From Moanibacter sp964542645 (GTDB taxonomy: Bacteria; Verrucomicrobiota; Verrucomicrobiia; Opitutales; UBA2987), in assembly GCA_964542645.1 (NCBI GenBank), contig CAZIUG010000003.1, positions 222,529 to 286,528 of the forward strand: a stretch of 64,000 nucleotides of DNA, written 5' to 3'. The notes under the pieces are model-generated. The model did not search any database, was not told the DNA's origin, and worked only from the letters and a program-made list of their open reading frames with translations. Each line of letters starts with the position of its first letter. Within the stretch, counting starts at the first letter, position 1. This document shows positions 54,068 to 61,949 of the stretch, piece by piece. The position numbers were made by a program, and so were the translations under genes.

Positions 54068-54760
54068 GTGACAACGAATTTAACGGGTAGAAAGACAGCT
54101 CAGCCCTTCAAAGGTGGTCGGGTATTTCGGATCTCGGGGTGGCGGCGGGTAGTTTTTTGGCCGCTCAATTTCCTAGTCAGACTTTATCTTTCAACTCTTC
54201 GGATCCGAGGATCGTCTGAGACACTTGAGAATCTTAGGGACTCATCTGAACCAATGCTCTTAGTGGCATGGCATAACCAGTCTCTTGTGATGTCTGAAGT
54301 GCTCCGACGGTTTCGAGACTTAAGTCGGATCTGTTGCTTAGTGAGTCCCAGTCGCTTCGCCGCCTGGGAGGAGGCTTTTCTTTCATCAATGGGATATGTT
54401 ACCGTCCGAGGTTCAAGCAGTCGTAGGTCTATTGCGGCAACGAGGGAGATTGTTTCGCTATATCGGGAGGGTTACGATATGGCGATAACGCCCGATGGTC
54501 CGAGTGGGCCTCGATACGCCTTCAAACGTGGAGCACTATTCCTTGCTAGGATTACCGATGCTCCCATTTTGATTGGCAGTACAAGAGCGCATTGGGCATG
54601 GCGCCTACGAAGCTGGGATCAACATCTGATTCCTCTTCCCTTCGCCAAAGTTCATCTTTCTGTCTTATCATGTCCTCGGTTCTCGAGGCTTGGAGTTGAT
54701 TCAGAAGAGGAAGCTGCTCATCTTCTGAGAAATCGACTGATGAAAATTACTGATTCCTAA
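54068..54760 (+). CDS. DUF374 lysophospholipid-acyltransferase-like protein
   Basis: A 230-residue member of the DUF374/LpxL-like acyltransferase group. Features: a hydrophobic N-terminal segment around 27-45, AWHNQSLVMSEVL near 68-80 corresponding to the conserved histidine motif, RGSSSRRSIAATREIVSLYREG and TPDGPSGPRYAFKRGALFLA near 140-160. Start is a GTG. It probably transfers an acyl chain to a glycolipid or lipid A-type acceptor at the inner membrane. Same strand and close spacing as the preceding GT4 gene. Confidence 0.85.
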   Translation: MTTNLTGRKTAQPFKGGRVFRISGWRRVVFWPLNFLVRLYLSTLRIRGSSETLENLRDSSEPMLLVAWHNQSLVMSEVLRRFRDLSRICCLVSPSRFAAWEEAFLSSMGYVTVRGSSSRRSIAATREIVSLYREGYDMAITPDGPSGPRYAFKRGALFLARITDAPILIGSTRAHWAWRLRSWDQHLIPLPFAKVHLSVLSCPRFSRLGVDSEEEAAHLLRNRLMKITDS

Positions 54761-55017
54761 TGAAACGCTTTTCGTGACAGTGAGACCGACCCGGACACCG
54801 ACAATAAAGAGGTATATCTCCGACGACATCAATCGCAGGGCAATAACGCAGTAGACTCGCTAGGGGATCTTGGTGTCACAAATCATCGATTATCAGGGTT
54901 GGTGGCCTAGCACACAATAAGCCGTTTATGCAGCTCTTAGGAGGAGATATTCGAAAATATCTGTCCAAGTGTAAAAGGCAACATTGACTTGTCCGAAAAG
55001 TCATAGACCTTTCATGA

Positions 55018-56745
55018 ATGGGTGCCTTCATGCTGGTCTCGAATAGGTTTCTTGAGAACCCTTCTACCTGTGGGAAGAGGGCCATTCGTGAGGCCATGCG
55101 TCGTCAAGGGCACCTTGTGCAGGCCGAAATCAATACTCAGAATCATCTCCTCTTTCTGTCGCCGAAACGCTATCGACCTCTTCAGCTTTGGCAAAGTCCC
55201 AATAGCGATGACTTCTGCGCTGCAGTCGGGACATTCTTCAACCGGACTCAGGAGGGCTCTGAGAGCCTTTCTTCGTTATATGCCAGATTTTCGATTGAGC
55301 ATCCACTCCCGTTCACACTCTCTGGGACCTTCTGTCTTATAGTGTTTAAACAGGGTCGCCTCTACATCATCCAGGACCGTTTAGGCCTCTATCAGATCTT
55401 CACTAACTCCGAGCTGGGTATATGGTCCAATCTTTTGGTTAGTCTATCGTTGGTTACTCCCAGGCTGAGTCCATCTCGTCAAGGCCTTTACGAGTATATC
55501 TTTCGTGGAGCCAGCTTCGGCGGTGATTCTGTTGTAAAGGAGATTAAACGGTTAAGAGGGAATTTCATTGCGCAGCTCGAACCTACGGCCCACCGCTATT
55601 CTCTGTCTCCCCCGCTTGATTTGGGAACTAAGCAGCCTCTAGATGTCGAAAACTGCCTCGCCCGTCTGCGAGAACTGTTTAAAGAGATTGCACAGCTTTA
55701 CGGTGACTCAATCACCTGTGCACTCTCAGGTGGCTACGACACTCGACTAATGCTCGCGCTTTTGTTGGAAAGCGGTGTAAGACCGAAACTTTATACCTAT
55801 GGGCGTCCTTCCAGCCCAGACTTGAAAGTTGCATATCTAATTGTTCAACGGCTTAAACTCGAACTCGATCACTTCGACCGTGAGGTTCAACCTGTGCCCA
55901 GTCTGGATGAATTCCCGGGGCTGATCGAAAAGAATTTCATGGCATTCGATGGCTGTCCGGAACAAGGCATCTTGGACAATGGAATGGACTTCAAGACGCG
56001 CCTTCAAAGAGCAAACAGCGGAGGGTTGGTGCTAAACGGGGGCGGCGGCGAAATTTTCCGTAATTTCTGGGAACTATCCGATCGGGAATTGTCGCCGCGT
56101 GACTTCATAATAAGTTGTTACGGAACCTACGATCCCCACATTACAACGTCTCAGTTTCGCGAAGAGGAATATCTTGACCAATTTGAGAAGAAGATCCTAA
56201 AAGAATTAGATCTGCGTGGCAATGGTCTCCTATCGCGTGAGGCAATTGAACAGCTTTATCCCCAGTATCGCTGTAAGTACTGGATGGCGAAGAATCACGC
56301 TATAAACCTCAGATTTACCGAGTCGCTTTTGCCTTTCCTTCACTTTAATGTGGTCGATGCTGCCATGAGAGTTCCGGTAACTTTAAAGTTCCACGGACAT
56401 TTTCAAGCGAACCTTATAAACCTAATTAACCCCGATTTAGCCGCTTTACCCTCGAGTTACGGCCATCCGTTGACTCCTCGTGGTCGACCTTTGTATAAAA
56501 GGATGGGAAGCCAAGTGGTTATGCATGCACCACCGGGCGTTCGTCAGTTTGGACTGCATAGCTTCATACGCTACCGTGATTGGAATCGGCCGACGATTCT
56601 GGGAATGGAGTTTATTGAGGCGATTATGGAACCAAACTTCCCCAATCTCTCCAAATACATTGCTCCGGGAAAAGTTCGTAACAACCGGACTTTTAATCGA
56701 ATATGTACCCTCGAATACTTTTACCAGAAGGTAGGAGTTAGATAA
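55018..56745 (+). CDS. Divergent asparagine-synthetase-like protein without glutaminase nucleophile
   Basis: A 575-residue protein, the second of this type in the window. N-terminal Ntn-like region (GTFFNRTQEG, SGTFCLIVFKQGRLYIIQDRLGLY) without Cys2, then an ATP-pyrophosphatase domain with PP-loop LSGGYDTR (236-243), Thr in place of the usual Ser, and LNGGGGEIFRNF where GxDE(L)F is usual. It should adenylate a carboxylate; ammonia from glutamine is unlikely. Such proteins occur in glycan, lasso-peptide and beta-lactam-type clusters. Context: glycosyltransferases and an acyltransferase upstream, and an exporter operon that converges on it and overlaps its 3' end by eight bases. The 257 bases upstream contain AGGAGGAGA but no convincing precursor peptide. 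Confidence 0.72.
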   Translation: MGAFMLVSNRFLENPSTCGKRAIREAMRRQGHLVQAEINTQNHLLFLSPKRYRPLQLWQSPNSDDFCAAVGTFFNRTQEGSESLSSLYARFSIEHPLPFTLSGTFCLIVFKQGRLYIIQDRLGLYQIFTNSELGIWSNLLVSLSLVTPRLSPSRQGLYEYIFRGASFGGDSVVKEIKRLRGNFIAQLEPTAHRYSLSPPLDLGTKQPLDVENCLARLRELFKEIAQLYGDSITCALSGGYDTRLMLALLLESGVRPKLYTYGRPSSPDLKVAYLIVQRLKLELDHFDREVQPVPSLDEFPGLIEKNFMAFDGCPEQGILDNGMDFKTRLQRANSGGLVLNGGGGEIFRNFWELSDRELSPRDFIISCYGTYDPHITTSQFREEEYLDQFEKKILKELDLRGNGLLSREAIEQLYPQYRCKYWMAKNHAINLRFTESLLPFLHFNVVDAAMRVPVTLKFHGHFQANLINLINPDLAALPSSYGHPLTPRGRPLYKRMGSQVVMHAPPGVRQFGLHSFIRYRDWNRPTILGMEFIEAIMEPNFPNLSKYIAPGKVRNNRTFNRICTLEYFYQKVGVR

Positions 56746-57442
56746 AACAACCGTCCTCCATGCGAAAAATATGGTCGCATCTATTGGCCAGGGCTATGTT
56801 ATGAGTGACAATTAGAACAGCATGTCCTTTTTCGGCTGCGAATTGGTAGAGAAGGTCGAACACTGAAGATGAATTAGTAACGTCGAGATTTCCGGTCGGT
56901 TCATCTGCAAGGATTAAAGAAGGAGAATTAGCGAGGGCGCGGGCAATTGCCACTCGTTGCTGTTCACCTCCCGAGAGCTGGGTGGCAAGTCGATCTGCCT
57001 TGTCTTCAAGAGCAACCTCAACCAGAAGGGAGAAGGCACGATCTTTCATTTCCTCAGGATTCAAGATGTTTTGTTTCCGCATAGGAAGCATCACGTTTTC
57101 AAGGACGGAGAATTCCGCGAGAAGGAAGTGAAACTGAAAAACGAATCCAATATATTCATTGCGAGCTTTAGTCCGCTGTTCGTCAGATGCGTGGGCCATA
57201 GGACTACCTCGCAACCAAATCTCGCCAGAATCGGGTCGATCAAGAAGTCCAGCTAAATAGAGGAGAGTGCTTTTGCCGCATCCTGATGGTCCGACGATGG
57301 CGTGCACTTTAGAGGCATTTAAAGTGAAACCAACATTCTTCAAAATCGGAACTCGATTTGATTCCTCTCCAAGACTGTGCCTGATATCGCTGCAGGCGAG
57401 AACGATGTCAGATGAGACATTAGTTTTTGGTTGGGATTTCAT
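56738..57442 (-). CDS. ABC transporter ATPase, LolD/MacB-like
   Basis: A 234-residue ATPase. Walker A GPSGCGKST (51-59), Q-loop FVFQFHFLLAEFSVLENVMLP near 100-120, signature LSGGEQQRVAIARAL (156-170), Walker B LILADEPTGNLD near 177-188, H-loop VTHN. The LLAEFSVLENV segment and DEPTGNLD are typical of type VII (LolD/MacB/FtsE) ATPases. It overlaps the permease gene by four bases. Last gene of a tolC-hlyD-permease-ATPase operon; its end overlaps the convergent asparagine-synthetase-like gene. Confidence 0.92.
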   Translation of the reverse strand: MKSQPKTNVSSDIVLACSDIRHSLGEESNRVPILKNVGFTLNASKVHAIVGPSGCGKSTLLYLAGLLDRPDSGEIWLRGSPMAHASDEQRTKARNEYIGFVFQFHFLLAEFSVLENVMLPMRKQNILNPEEMKDRAFSLLVEVALEDKADRLATQLSGGEQQRVAIARALANSPSLILADEPTGNLDVTNSSSVFDLLYQFAAEKGHAVLIVTHNIALANRCDHIFRMEDGCFI

Positions 57443-58692
57443 CCTGAGGTTTCGCGAATGATTCCGGCAGGCTCAATCCGTGCTGCTTTTTGAGATGGGA
57501 AGTAGCTGGCGACTAGGACAACCACGGTTGCAGTAACTATGGCAGCAATATAATGGGAGAGGCTCCAATGAACAACGATATGGTCGACAGTAAATACTCC
57601 TTGGATGTTGATCGGAATCTTCGATGCAAGGAATGTAAGAATACCTCCGAATATACATCCAATTACAATTCCTATGGTGAGAATAATTCCTCCTTGGATC
57701 AGAAAGATTAGAGAAATATCTGTCCGTGTGTAACCTATCGAACGGAGTATTGCGATCTCACGTCTTTTTTCCATTACGATGATGGCAAGAGTATTAAACA
57801 TGCCCAATCCAGATATGATGATGATTGTAGAAACTGTGATGGCCGAAGAGATTTTGAGAGCTCGAAATACTTCCAGGGATGATCTTTCTCTCTCTTGCCA
57901 ACTTGCAACAATATGTTTTAGGACGCGCTCCATTCGATAGGCGTCCTCTGGGGCTCGTTCTTTGTCAAAGAGGTTGACCTGAAGAAAAGAAGCTCCATGC
58001 GGGCGCTTTAGGACATTTCGGGCCTGGTCAATGTGAAGGAATATCCTAGTTGCATCGAGCTGCGAAATCCCAGTTTCGAAGATCCCGCTTAGGCGGAATC
58101 GATAGTTTTCCCCGAGGGACCAGGCAATGGCTGTGTCACCCGTTTCAATTCCGAGACGACTTGCAACGAGACTTCCTGCTAGGAATCCAGTTGGCGATTC
58201 ACGAAATCTCTTGAGACTTCCACTTATGATTTGATCCTCAAGATCAGAAACCATCAAATGTCTTTCTAGATCAATGCCATAGACATCGACTGGCCTGGAA
58301 CTTCCTCCACTGATTAGGTTTACTGTACCTCTCAGAACCGGAGATATACCGGAAACATTACGAAACTGTCGAACGGCATCTATCACTTGCTCCGAATTTG
58401 TGATCCCGTGTACATAATTCTTGCTTTTTCGATGGGCGTAGTAAAACCCCCCTGCTTCCCCAGGGGAGCTATCTACCGACATGCTTCTGAGGGTATCCTG
58501 GAGTTTATCTGAAATTCGGATGACTCCGTTCGTTCCCCAGATTGATTCGATGAATAATCTCTCGAAACCGCTTGTGTGCGCTTGAGCAAGAATGAAAAGA
58601 CTGACCCCAACGATAACCCCGGTGAGACTCATCAACATTGCTCGGCGCCTCGACTGGAGGAAGCACAGGGCGATTCTGAAATTTGAGGACAT
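57439..58692 (-). CDS. FtsX/MacB/LolE-type ABC permease
   Basis: A 417-residue permease with one N-terminal helix (about 18-38), a large periplasmic MacPD-like domain, and three C-terminal helices (about 290-312, 335-360, 385-405). The motif MEKRREIAILRSIGYTRTDI near 305-324 is typical of the family. ATG 58692 is preferred over TTG 58695. With the adjacent HlyD-like adaptor and TolC-like channel it should form a MacAB-TolC-like mechanotransmission exporter for a peptide, lipid or glycolipid. Confidence 0.9.
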   Translation of the reverse strand: MSSNFRIALCFLQSRRRAMLMSLTGVIVGVSLFILAQAHTSGFERLFIESIWGTNGVIRISDKLQDTLRSMSVDSSPGEAGGFYYAHRKSKNYVHGITNSEQVIDAVRQFRNVSGISPVLRGTVNLISGGSSRPVDVYGIDLERHLMVSDLEDQIISGSLKRFRESPTGFLAGSLVASRLGIETGDTAIAWSLGENYRFRLSGIFETGISQLDATRIFLHIDQARNVLKRPHGASFLQVNLFDKERAPEDAYRMERVLKHIVASWQERERSSLEVFRALKISSAITVSTIIIISGLGMFNTLAIIVMEKRREIAILRSIGYTRTDISLIFLIQGGIILTIGIVIGCIFGGILTFLASKIPINIQGVFTVDHIVVHWSLSHYIAAIVTATVVVLVASYFPSQKAARIEPAGIIRETSG

Positions 58693-58711
58693 CAAGGGGA
58701 AACCCTCCGGC

Positions 58712-59812
58712 TTACAACCTCACTTTGGATCCTTCTCGGAACCTGTCTAGCTCTTCTACGATCACTGATTCTCCCTCTTCAAGTCCCTCTAAGATTTCGA
58801 CGAGGTTGAGACTCTCATATCCAATCTTAACTGATCGCAGTTCCACGACACCTTCATTTACCACGAAGACGCTGTTGTCGAGGAGAGCTCGATGGGGTAT
58901 AACCAAGGCATCTTCCCGTTCTCCGATAATTATACTTACTTCGCCCGTTAGGCCAGGCGTCAATCGTTCCGGTTCGAGGTCAAGGTCGAGAAATATACTG
59001 TATCGCTGCGAAGTTGGGTCAGAAGTAGGGAGGAGCTGGGTGACTCGACCTTCTAAAATCTCATTACCATATCCGAGAAGGCGTGCGATGACATGTTGGC
59101 CTGCTTCCACTTTGGCAAAGTCCTCTTCACTGATGCTGGCCTCTACGCGTCGTTCTGTGGCGAGGACTTCTGCGATCACACTTCCTGGGCCAATAAGATC
59201 ACCCTCGTGAGAATAGACATGGACGATGGTTCCATTGATAGGGCTCGTTACCGACATTTTATCGAGTTGACGATTTTTTGTTTCAATACTTTTTGCAAGC
59301 TTCCTTAGGCGCTTGTCATTGTCGATCTTCTGGCGTTCCCTCCTCTCATACAGTTCGTCAAGTTGGCGCTGTGTTGTATTAAGCTTTGTTAAAGATACGC
59401 TTCCTTTTTCGTGTAATTTATTTTGGGTTTTCAACACCCCTTCTTTGGCTTTAATTGCGAATTTTAGCGAGGATCCGAGGGCAAGATGCTTCTCGTGGGC
59501 CTCTTTATCTATGCTGATTGATTCAATTGCCAAATCGATGTCCTCAGTGTCAAGCTGAAGCAGGAGCTCGCCCTTGCTGGTCACTTGTCCGATTTCCATG
59601 TTGGTTGCTTCAACCTTCCCTCCAAGTTCAGAGCGAACTCTCATTCTATGGGCTTCTTTAATTCGAAGAGTACCCGAGACGGCACCAATAGCGTTACCTT
59701 TGACTACGAGCTCAACATACGCGGTGGGACGCGACAATCGAAGCGCGACAAGGGCTACGCCGGTTAGGACGATGATTACAACAAACAGGATGAGGGGGGA
59801 ACGTATCTTCAT
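58712..59812 (-). CDS. HlyD/MacA-type periplasmic adaptor (membrane fusion protein)
   Basis: A 366-residue adaptor with one N-terminal membrane anchor (about 6-26), lipoyl half-motifs around SELGGKVEATNMEIGQVTSKGE and PINGTIVHVYSHEGDLIGPG, an alpha-helical hairpin between them (about 95-195), and a beta-barrel domain with VEASISEEDFAKVEAGQ. It bridges the inner-membrane permease and the TolC-like channel. Starts with an ATGA overlap on the channel gene, and ends 19 bases before the permease ATG. Confidence 0.9.
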   Translation of the reverse strand: MKIRSPLILFVVIIVLTGVALVALRLSRPTAYVELVVKGNAIGAVSGTLRIKEAHRMRVRSELGGKVEATNMEIGQVTSKGELLLQLDTEDIDLAIESISIDKEAHEKHLALGSSLKFAIKAKEGVLKTQNKLHEKGSVSLTKLNTTQRQLDELYERRERQKIDNDKRLRKLAKSIETKNRQLDKMSVTSPINGTIVHVYSHEGDLIGPGSVIAEVLATERRVEASISEEDFAKVEAGQHVIARLLGYGNEILEGRVTQLLPTSDPTSQRYSIFLDLDLEPERLTPGLTGEVSIIIGEREDALVIPHRALLDNSVFVVNEGVVELRSVKIGYESLNLVEILEGLEEGESVIVEELDRFREGSKVRL

Positions 59813-61170
59813 GGGTCCTTTGGTAGTGTTAGGAAGTCCATGGCGGGATCTTTTCCAATATAGGCAAGAAATTGAGACACCTTCTTAAGAAAACGGGTAC
59901 GGGCTAAGAATATCGAATTTTCCCGATTCCTAAAGTTCAGTTGTTTCTGTAGAAAATCAATCTCGGAGATGATGTTGTTTTTGTTATCGGTAATAACTTT
60001 CTCGTAATCCTTTTGATCCAAGGTAAATCTTTTTTCATTAAGATTAAGAGCCTTAAAATCCATTCCGAGGTCTGAAGCCTGTTTTTCCGCTTCGCTTCTG
60101 AATTGTTCACCCATGCTTCTGAGTTGGGATTCAAGAATTCGGATCTGGGCCTCCCTGGCGATCCTTCTCCCTTTGTTGGCGAAGCCTTCAAAGATCTGCC
60201 ATTTTACTTGTAATCCACCGAAATAAACAAGTGTGGGTATGTCATTGCCGGCCTTAGTATCTCTATGTTCCTGATTTGCTCGGACAAAGATGTCGAAGCT
60301 GGGGCGGTTACGGGCTCGATCAATGGTGAGACCGTTTTTTGCTCTTTCGATCTCATTTTCTTTTATAATCCAGGTAGAACTGTCTGCCAAACCCAAACTT
60401 AGGAAGGCTTCAAGTAATTCGGAGACCCGAGCGTGAGAATAGGAGACTTTGGGAACAGTAGATGGAAATCCATGAATCTCCCAGTCGTCAGATCCTGTAA
60501 TAAGATTAAAGCGATGCAAAGCTCTTTCGATTGTGGTGCGTTTGCGTTCGATTTTGAGAAGAGTTTCCTCGAGTCCAAGTTTCGTTCTTTTGTAATCGTC
60601 TTCCGATACATGCCCAATCTCTTTCCTCTTGCTTTGGTCTTCGATCCGCATTCTAAGGAGGCGCTCTTCAAGATTTTGATTTTCCATAGAGCTACGAAGA
60701 AGAATAAGATCCAGGAAAATGTCTCTGATCTGCTCCACTAAATTCAAGTAAGATTGCTCGTACTTAACCTTGGATCTAGAGACGGATAGTTTGCCCAATT
60801 GATCGTTTGCGGATATTGCTCCCCAACGAAAGATGGGTTTCTCTATGTGAACTGCAAACCTCCCAGCGGGAGTCTCTGTTTTTACGCTATTGGCCCTATC
60901 TCTAACGGCGTATCCGCCATTTACAACGAGACGAAGATTAGCGTGCTTCTCGGCCGAATAGACTAGAGCATCTCCCTCCGACTCACGTATTCGTTCGGCT
61001 TGCAACGCCAGAGAAGGAGCTTGTCTGTTTGCAGAATCATAGATTTGGGCTAGTTTTGGATAAATGTTCTCCGGAGTGATGAGGATTTCCTGCGGTTCCG
61101 TCGCTTGGAGGGGAGCGGAAAGAAAAAGGCAGTATCTCAAAGAGTTGAGAATTTGCGAATAGCGAAGCAT
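59809..61170 (-). CDS. TolC-family outer-membrane efflux protein
   Basis: A 453-residue outer-membrane channel protein with a short N-terminal signal (LRYCLFLSAPLQA, cleavage probably near residue 23) and two repeats of long amphipathic helices, for example PSLALQAERIRESEGDALVYS and SYLNLVEQIRDIFLDLILLRSS. First gene of the four-gene exporter operon. Sequence is divergent from E. coli TolC, but the OEP architecture is evident. Promoter expected in 61171-61300. Confidence 0.87.
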   Translation of the reverse strand: MLRYSQILNSLRYCLFLSAPLQATEPQEILITPENIYPKLAQIYDSANRQAPSLALQAERIRESEGDALVYSAEKHANLRLVVNGGYAVRDRANSVKTETPAGRFAVHIEKPIFRWGAISANDQLGKLSVSRSKVKYEQSYLNLVEQIRDIFLDLILLRSSMENQNLEERLLRMRIEDQSKRKEIGHVSEDDYKRTKLGLEETLLKIERKRTTIERALHRFNLITGSDDWEIHGFPSTVPKVSYSHARVSELLEAFLSLGLADSSTWIIKENEIERAKNGLTIDRARNRPSFDIFVRANQEHRDTKAGNDIPTLVYFGGLQVKWQIFEGFANKGRRIAREAQIRILESQLRSMGEQFRSEAEKQASDLGMDFKALNLNEKRFTLDQKDYEKVITDNKNNIISEIDFLQKQLNFRNRENSIFLARTRFLKKVSQFLAYIGKDPAMDFLTLPKDP

Positions 61171-61185
61171 TTATCTAATTAACCT

Positions 61186-61437
61186 ATGGGAGTTGTAGCG
61201 GTATTTTTCCCCGGATTCCCTGAAAATCTAGCCACCAAAAGCAGGTTTCGAGGTTTCCCGGCTCCATCCTCAACCGGATCCGTTATTGAAGACAGTCTAG
61301 GGCTAGGATCCCACGGTGCGGTTCTCGAAGGAAATGGCCCATATCGCAAGAGAATTCGTAAAATAAAAGTTAGTAAACAGACGAGAGAAACAATCCGAAA
61401 ACTCTCGTTAGAATACGAATATATGCTGATGTGTTGA
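61186..61437 (+). CDS. Possible 83-residue protein, unrecognised
   Basis: ATG to TGA frame, 83 residues. The start is mixed (VVAVFFPGFPENLATKS), the centre Gly-rich (SLGLGSHGAVLEGNGPY) and the end strongly basic and helical. No family recognised. It begins 15 bases from the divergent tolC-like gene start, which leaves little room for its own promoter and counts against it. Possibly the start of a decayed gene. Confidence 0.25.
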   Translation: MGVVAVFFPGFPENLATKSRFRGFPAPSSTGSVIEDSLGLGSHGAVLEGNGPYRKRIRKIKVSKQTRETIRKLSLEYEYMLMC

Positions 61438-61815
61438 GGACTAGTATATGGCTGTTGTGATCCTTGGGGTTGTGATCAAGTTGCTGAGATTCTATTACCC
61501 GAATAAGCTAAATGGAGCCTATGTAAATTCACGTCTAAAGGAGAATCGAGACTTGACCATTTCGTGTGCCATCTCATAACTTTCTTCGTGGAACGACGGC
61601 CGGGCGATCAGTTTCTGGAAGGCGATGGAAGATCGAGAGACGGCGAATTTTTTGTAAAACGTACGGCATGGCCGCGGTTGTGGAATCTGTCTGCTTGGTG
61701 GGGAGCTATTATGAAAATGCGTTGGTTCCTTTTGGATCCAAGAACAAACGTCTGAGTTTTACCATTTGAGTTGCTTGATGAAGTAAAGGTAGAGCCGGAT
61801 CCAGACCCTATCCTG

Positions 61816-61863
61816 AAAGTGCTTGATGACTTTTAGGAGAGGGAGCTCATTAGCACTTTTTTT
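61816..61863 (+). terminator. Rho-independent terminator-like hairpin
   Basis: AAAGTGCT (61816-61823) and AGCACTTT (61852-61859) form a perfect eight-base stem with a 28-base loop; the 3' arm runs into TTTTTTT ending at 61863. Polarity fits plus-strand transcription only. It sits 87 bases before the cotH-like ATG and after the short frames of 61186-61769. Confidence 0.5.
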
Positions 61864-61949
61864 GTCCTAAACCCGAAACCCTTTCTTTGACCAGAAGCAA
61901 CGAATCTCCCTGAAGCCTAACAACTAAATCTGATCGCGTAAATCTCTTG

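Larger units (their letters stand above)
61171..61946. other. 776-base region without a confirmed gene between tolC-like and cotH-like genes
   Basis: The longest gene-free stretch. Several short plus-strand frames follow one another: 61186-61437 (83 codons, basic end GPYRKRIRKIKVSKQTRETI), 61448-61579 (43 codons) and 61564-61755 or 61566-61769 in overlapping frames. None is recognised and none has a good ribosome-binding site. A terminator-like hairpin for the plus strand follows at 61816-61863, which suggests transcription through this stretch: a small RNA, a small protein, or a decayed gene broken into frames. Confidence 0.45.

Noticed and set aside
54761..55017. A precursor peptide (lasso or other RiPP) upstream of the AsnB-like gene
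   Set aside because: The AGGAGGAGA at about 54940 is not followed by a start at usable distance, and only frames of fewer than 20 codons are present. No RRE or transglutaminase-like protease gene is nearby.
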